A DNA stretch of 45,762 nucleotides from a virus, in IMG/VR virus record IMGVR_UViG_3300033052_000013, positions 1 to 45,762 of that record; one strand, given 5' to 3'. The first letter of the stretch is position 1. Every line of letters begins with the position of its first letter. Shown here in pieces: positions 45,660-45,762 of the stretch. A program made the position numbers and the translations under genes. The notes beneath the pieces were generated by a model, which saw only the letters and a list, made by a program, of their open reading frames with translations, searched no databases and was not told where the DNA came from.

Positions 45660-45762
45660 ATGAAACCGCTGAACGGACTTCGCATCCTCGAATTCGACGG
45701 ACTGGGGCCCGTCACCTTCGCGGCCATGATGCTGGCCGACATGGGGGCCGAGGTGCTGCGCC
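45660..45762 (+). CDS. CaiB/BaiF-type CoA-transferase (class III), 5' part only
   Basis: Chromosomal gene cut by the window end, 34 codons seen from ATG at 45660 (ATG at 45654 also in frame). [20 protein letters not shown] then [10 protein letters not shown] is the conserved start of the class III CoA-transferase/alpha-methylacyl-CoA racemase family, with the usual D-GP-A-M-LAD-GA-V pattern. It moves CoA between acids or racemises alpha-methyl acyl-CoAs. The substrate is unknown. It marks the right chromosomal flank. Confidence 0.82.
   Translation, partial: MKPLNGLRILEFDGLGPVTFAAMMLADMGAEVLR

Overview
The window holds a complete, apparently intact temperate-phage genome of about 45.4 kb (187..45565) integrated in a tRNA-Lys(TTT) gene, with a little chromosome on each side. 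The flanks are the start of a ROK-family sugar kinase gene (left, minus strand) and the start of a CaiB/BaiF-type CoA-transferase gene (right, plus strand). High GC, dense overlapping starts and stops, weakly led or leaderless genes, and a phage-encoded homologue of the alphaproteobacterial cell-cycle regulator GcrA all point to a host in Caulobacterales. Brevundimonas or a close relative is my best guess, but this is inference and not a database match.

Layout. (1) Left end, minus strand, 247..10063: a leftward early operon read from a repressor-controlled promoter at about 10.1 kb. It begins with a Cys-less NlpC/P60-like protein and a protein with five nonapeptide repeats. Small proteins, a lambda-Red-like pair (PD-(D/E)XK exonuclease and Bet/RecT annealing protein), an HNH protein, a string of small unknown proteins and a secreted SNase-like nuclease follow, and the operon ends with the tyrosine integrase beside attL. 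(2) 10.06..12.03 kb: immunity region with two lipoprotein genes in a plus-strand pair, a LexA/S24-type CI repressor (minus), a Cro-like gene (plus), and at least four GTGCA-N4-TGCAC-type operator sites. (3) 12.0..23.0 kb, plus strand: rightward early genes. These include a CII-like regulator, two adjacent ParB-fold-like proteins, a RuvC-like resolvase, a GcrA homologue, an NPPF-type DNA methyltransferase, a DnaB-like helicase, a DUF1376-like replication protein with a candidate origin inside it, a C5 cytosine methyltransferase and a possible late regulator. (4) 23.2..38.1 kb: two HNH proteins, terminase, HK97-type portal, ClpP-like protease, capsid, connectors, tail tube and chaperones (with a probable -1 frameshift), tape measure, and a tail-tip block in an order like that of gene transfer agents. 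(5) 38.5..45.1 kb: host-specificity protein, tail-fibre assembly, lysis cassette (holin-like proteins, GH108 endolysin, overlapping Rz/Rz1 spanins). The last 430 bp before attR has two intrinsic terminators and no convincing gene.

How the parts work together. CI, acting at related operators, would silence both the leftward recombination/integration operon and the rightward cro-replication operon, while the lipoprotein pair lies where a lysogen could express it. After induction, the rightward operon would replicate and methylate the phage DNA and could retune host cell-cycle transcription through GcrA. Late genes make a siphovirus-like particle. The tape measure length (835 residues) suggests a tail of roughly 125 nm at the usual 1.5 angstrom per residue.

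Points most worth a second look: the integration geometry (the phage supplies the promoter-side half of an essential tRNA), the start-less second tail chaperone that must be entered by frameshift, the GcrA/methyltransferase/ParB-like cassette, iteron-like repeats inside the replication gene, a 25-residue membrane peptide coupled to both neighbours, and a strongly structured intergenic element at 7.53..7.65 kb.
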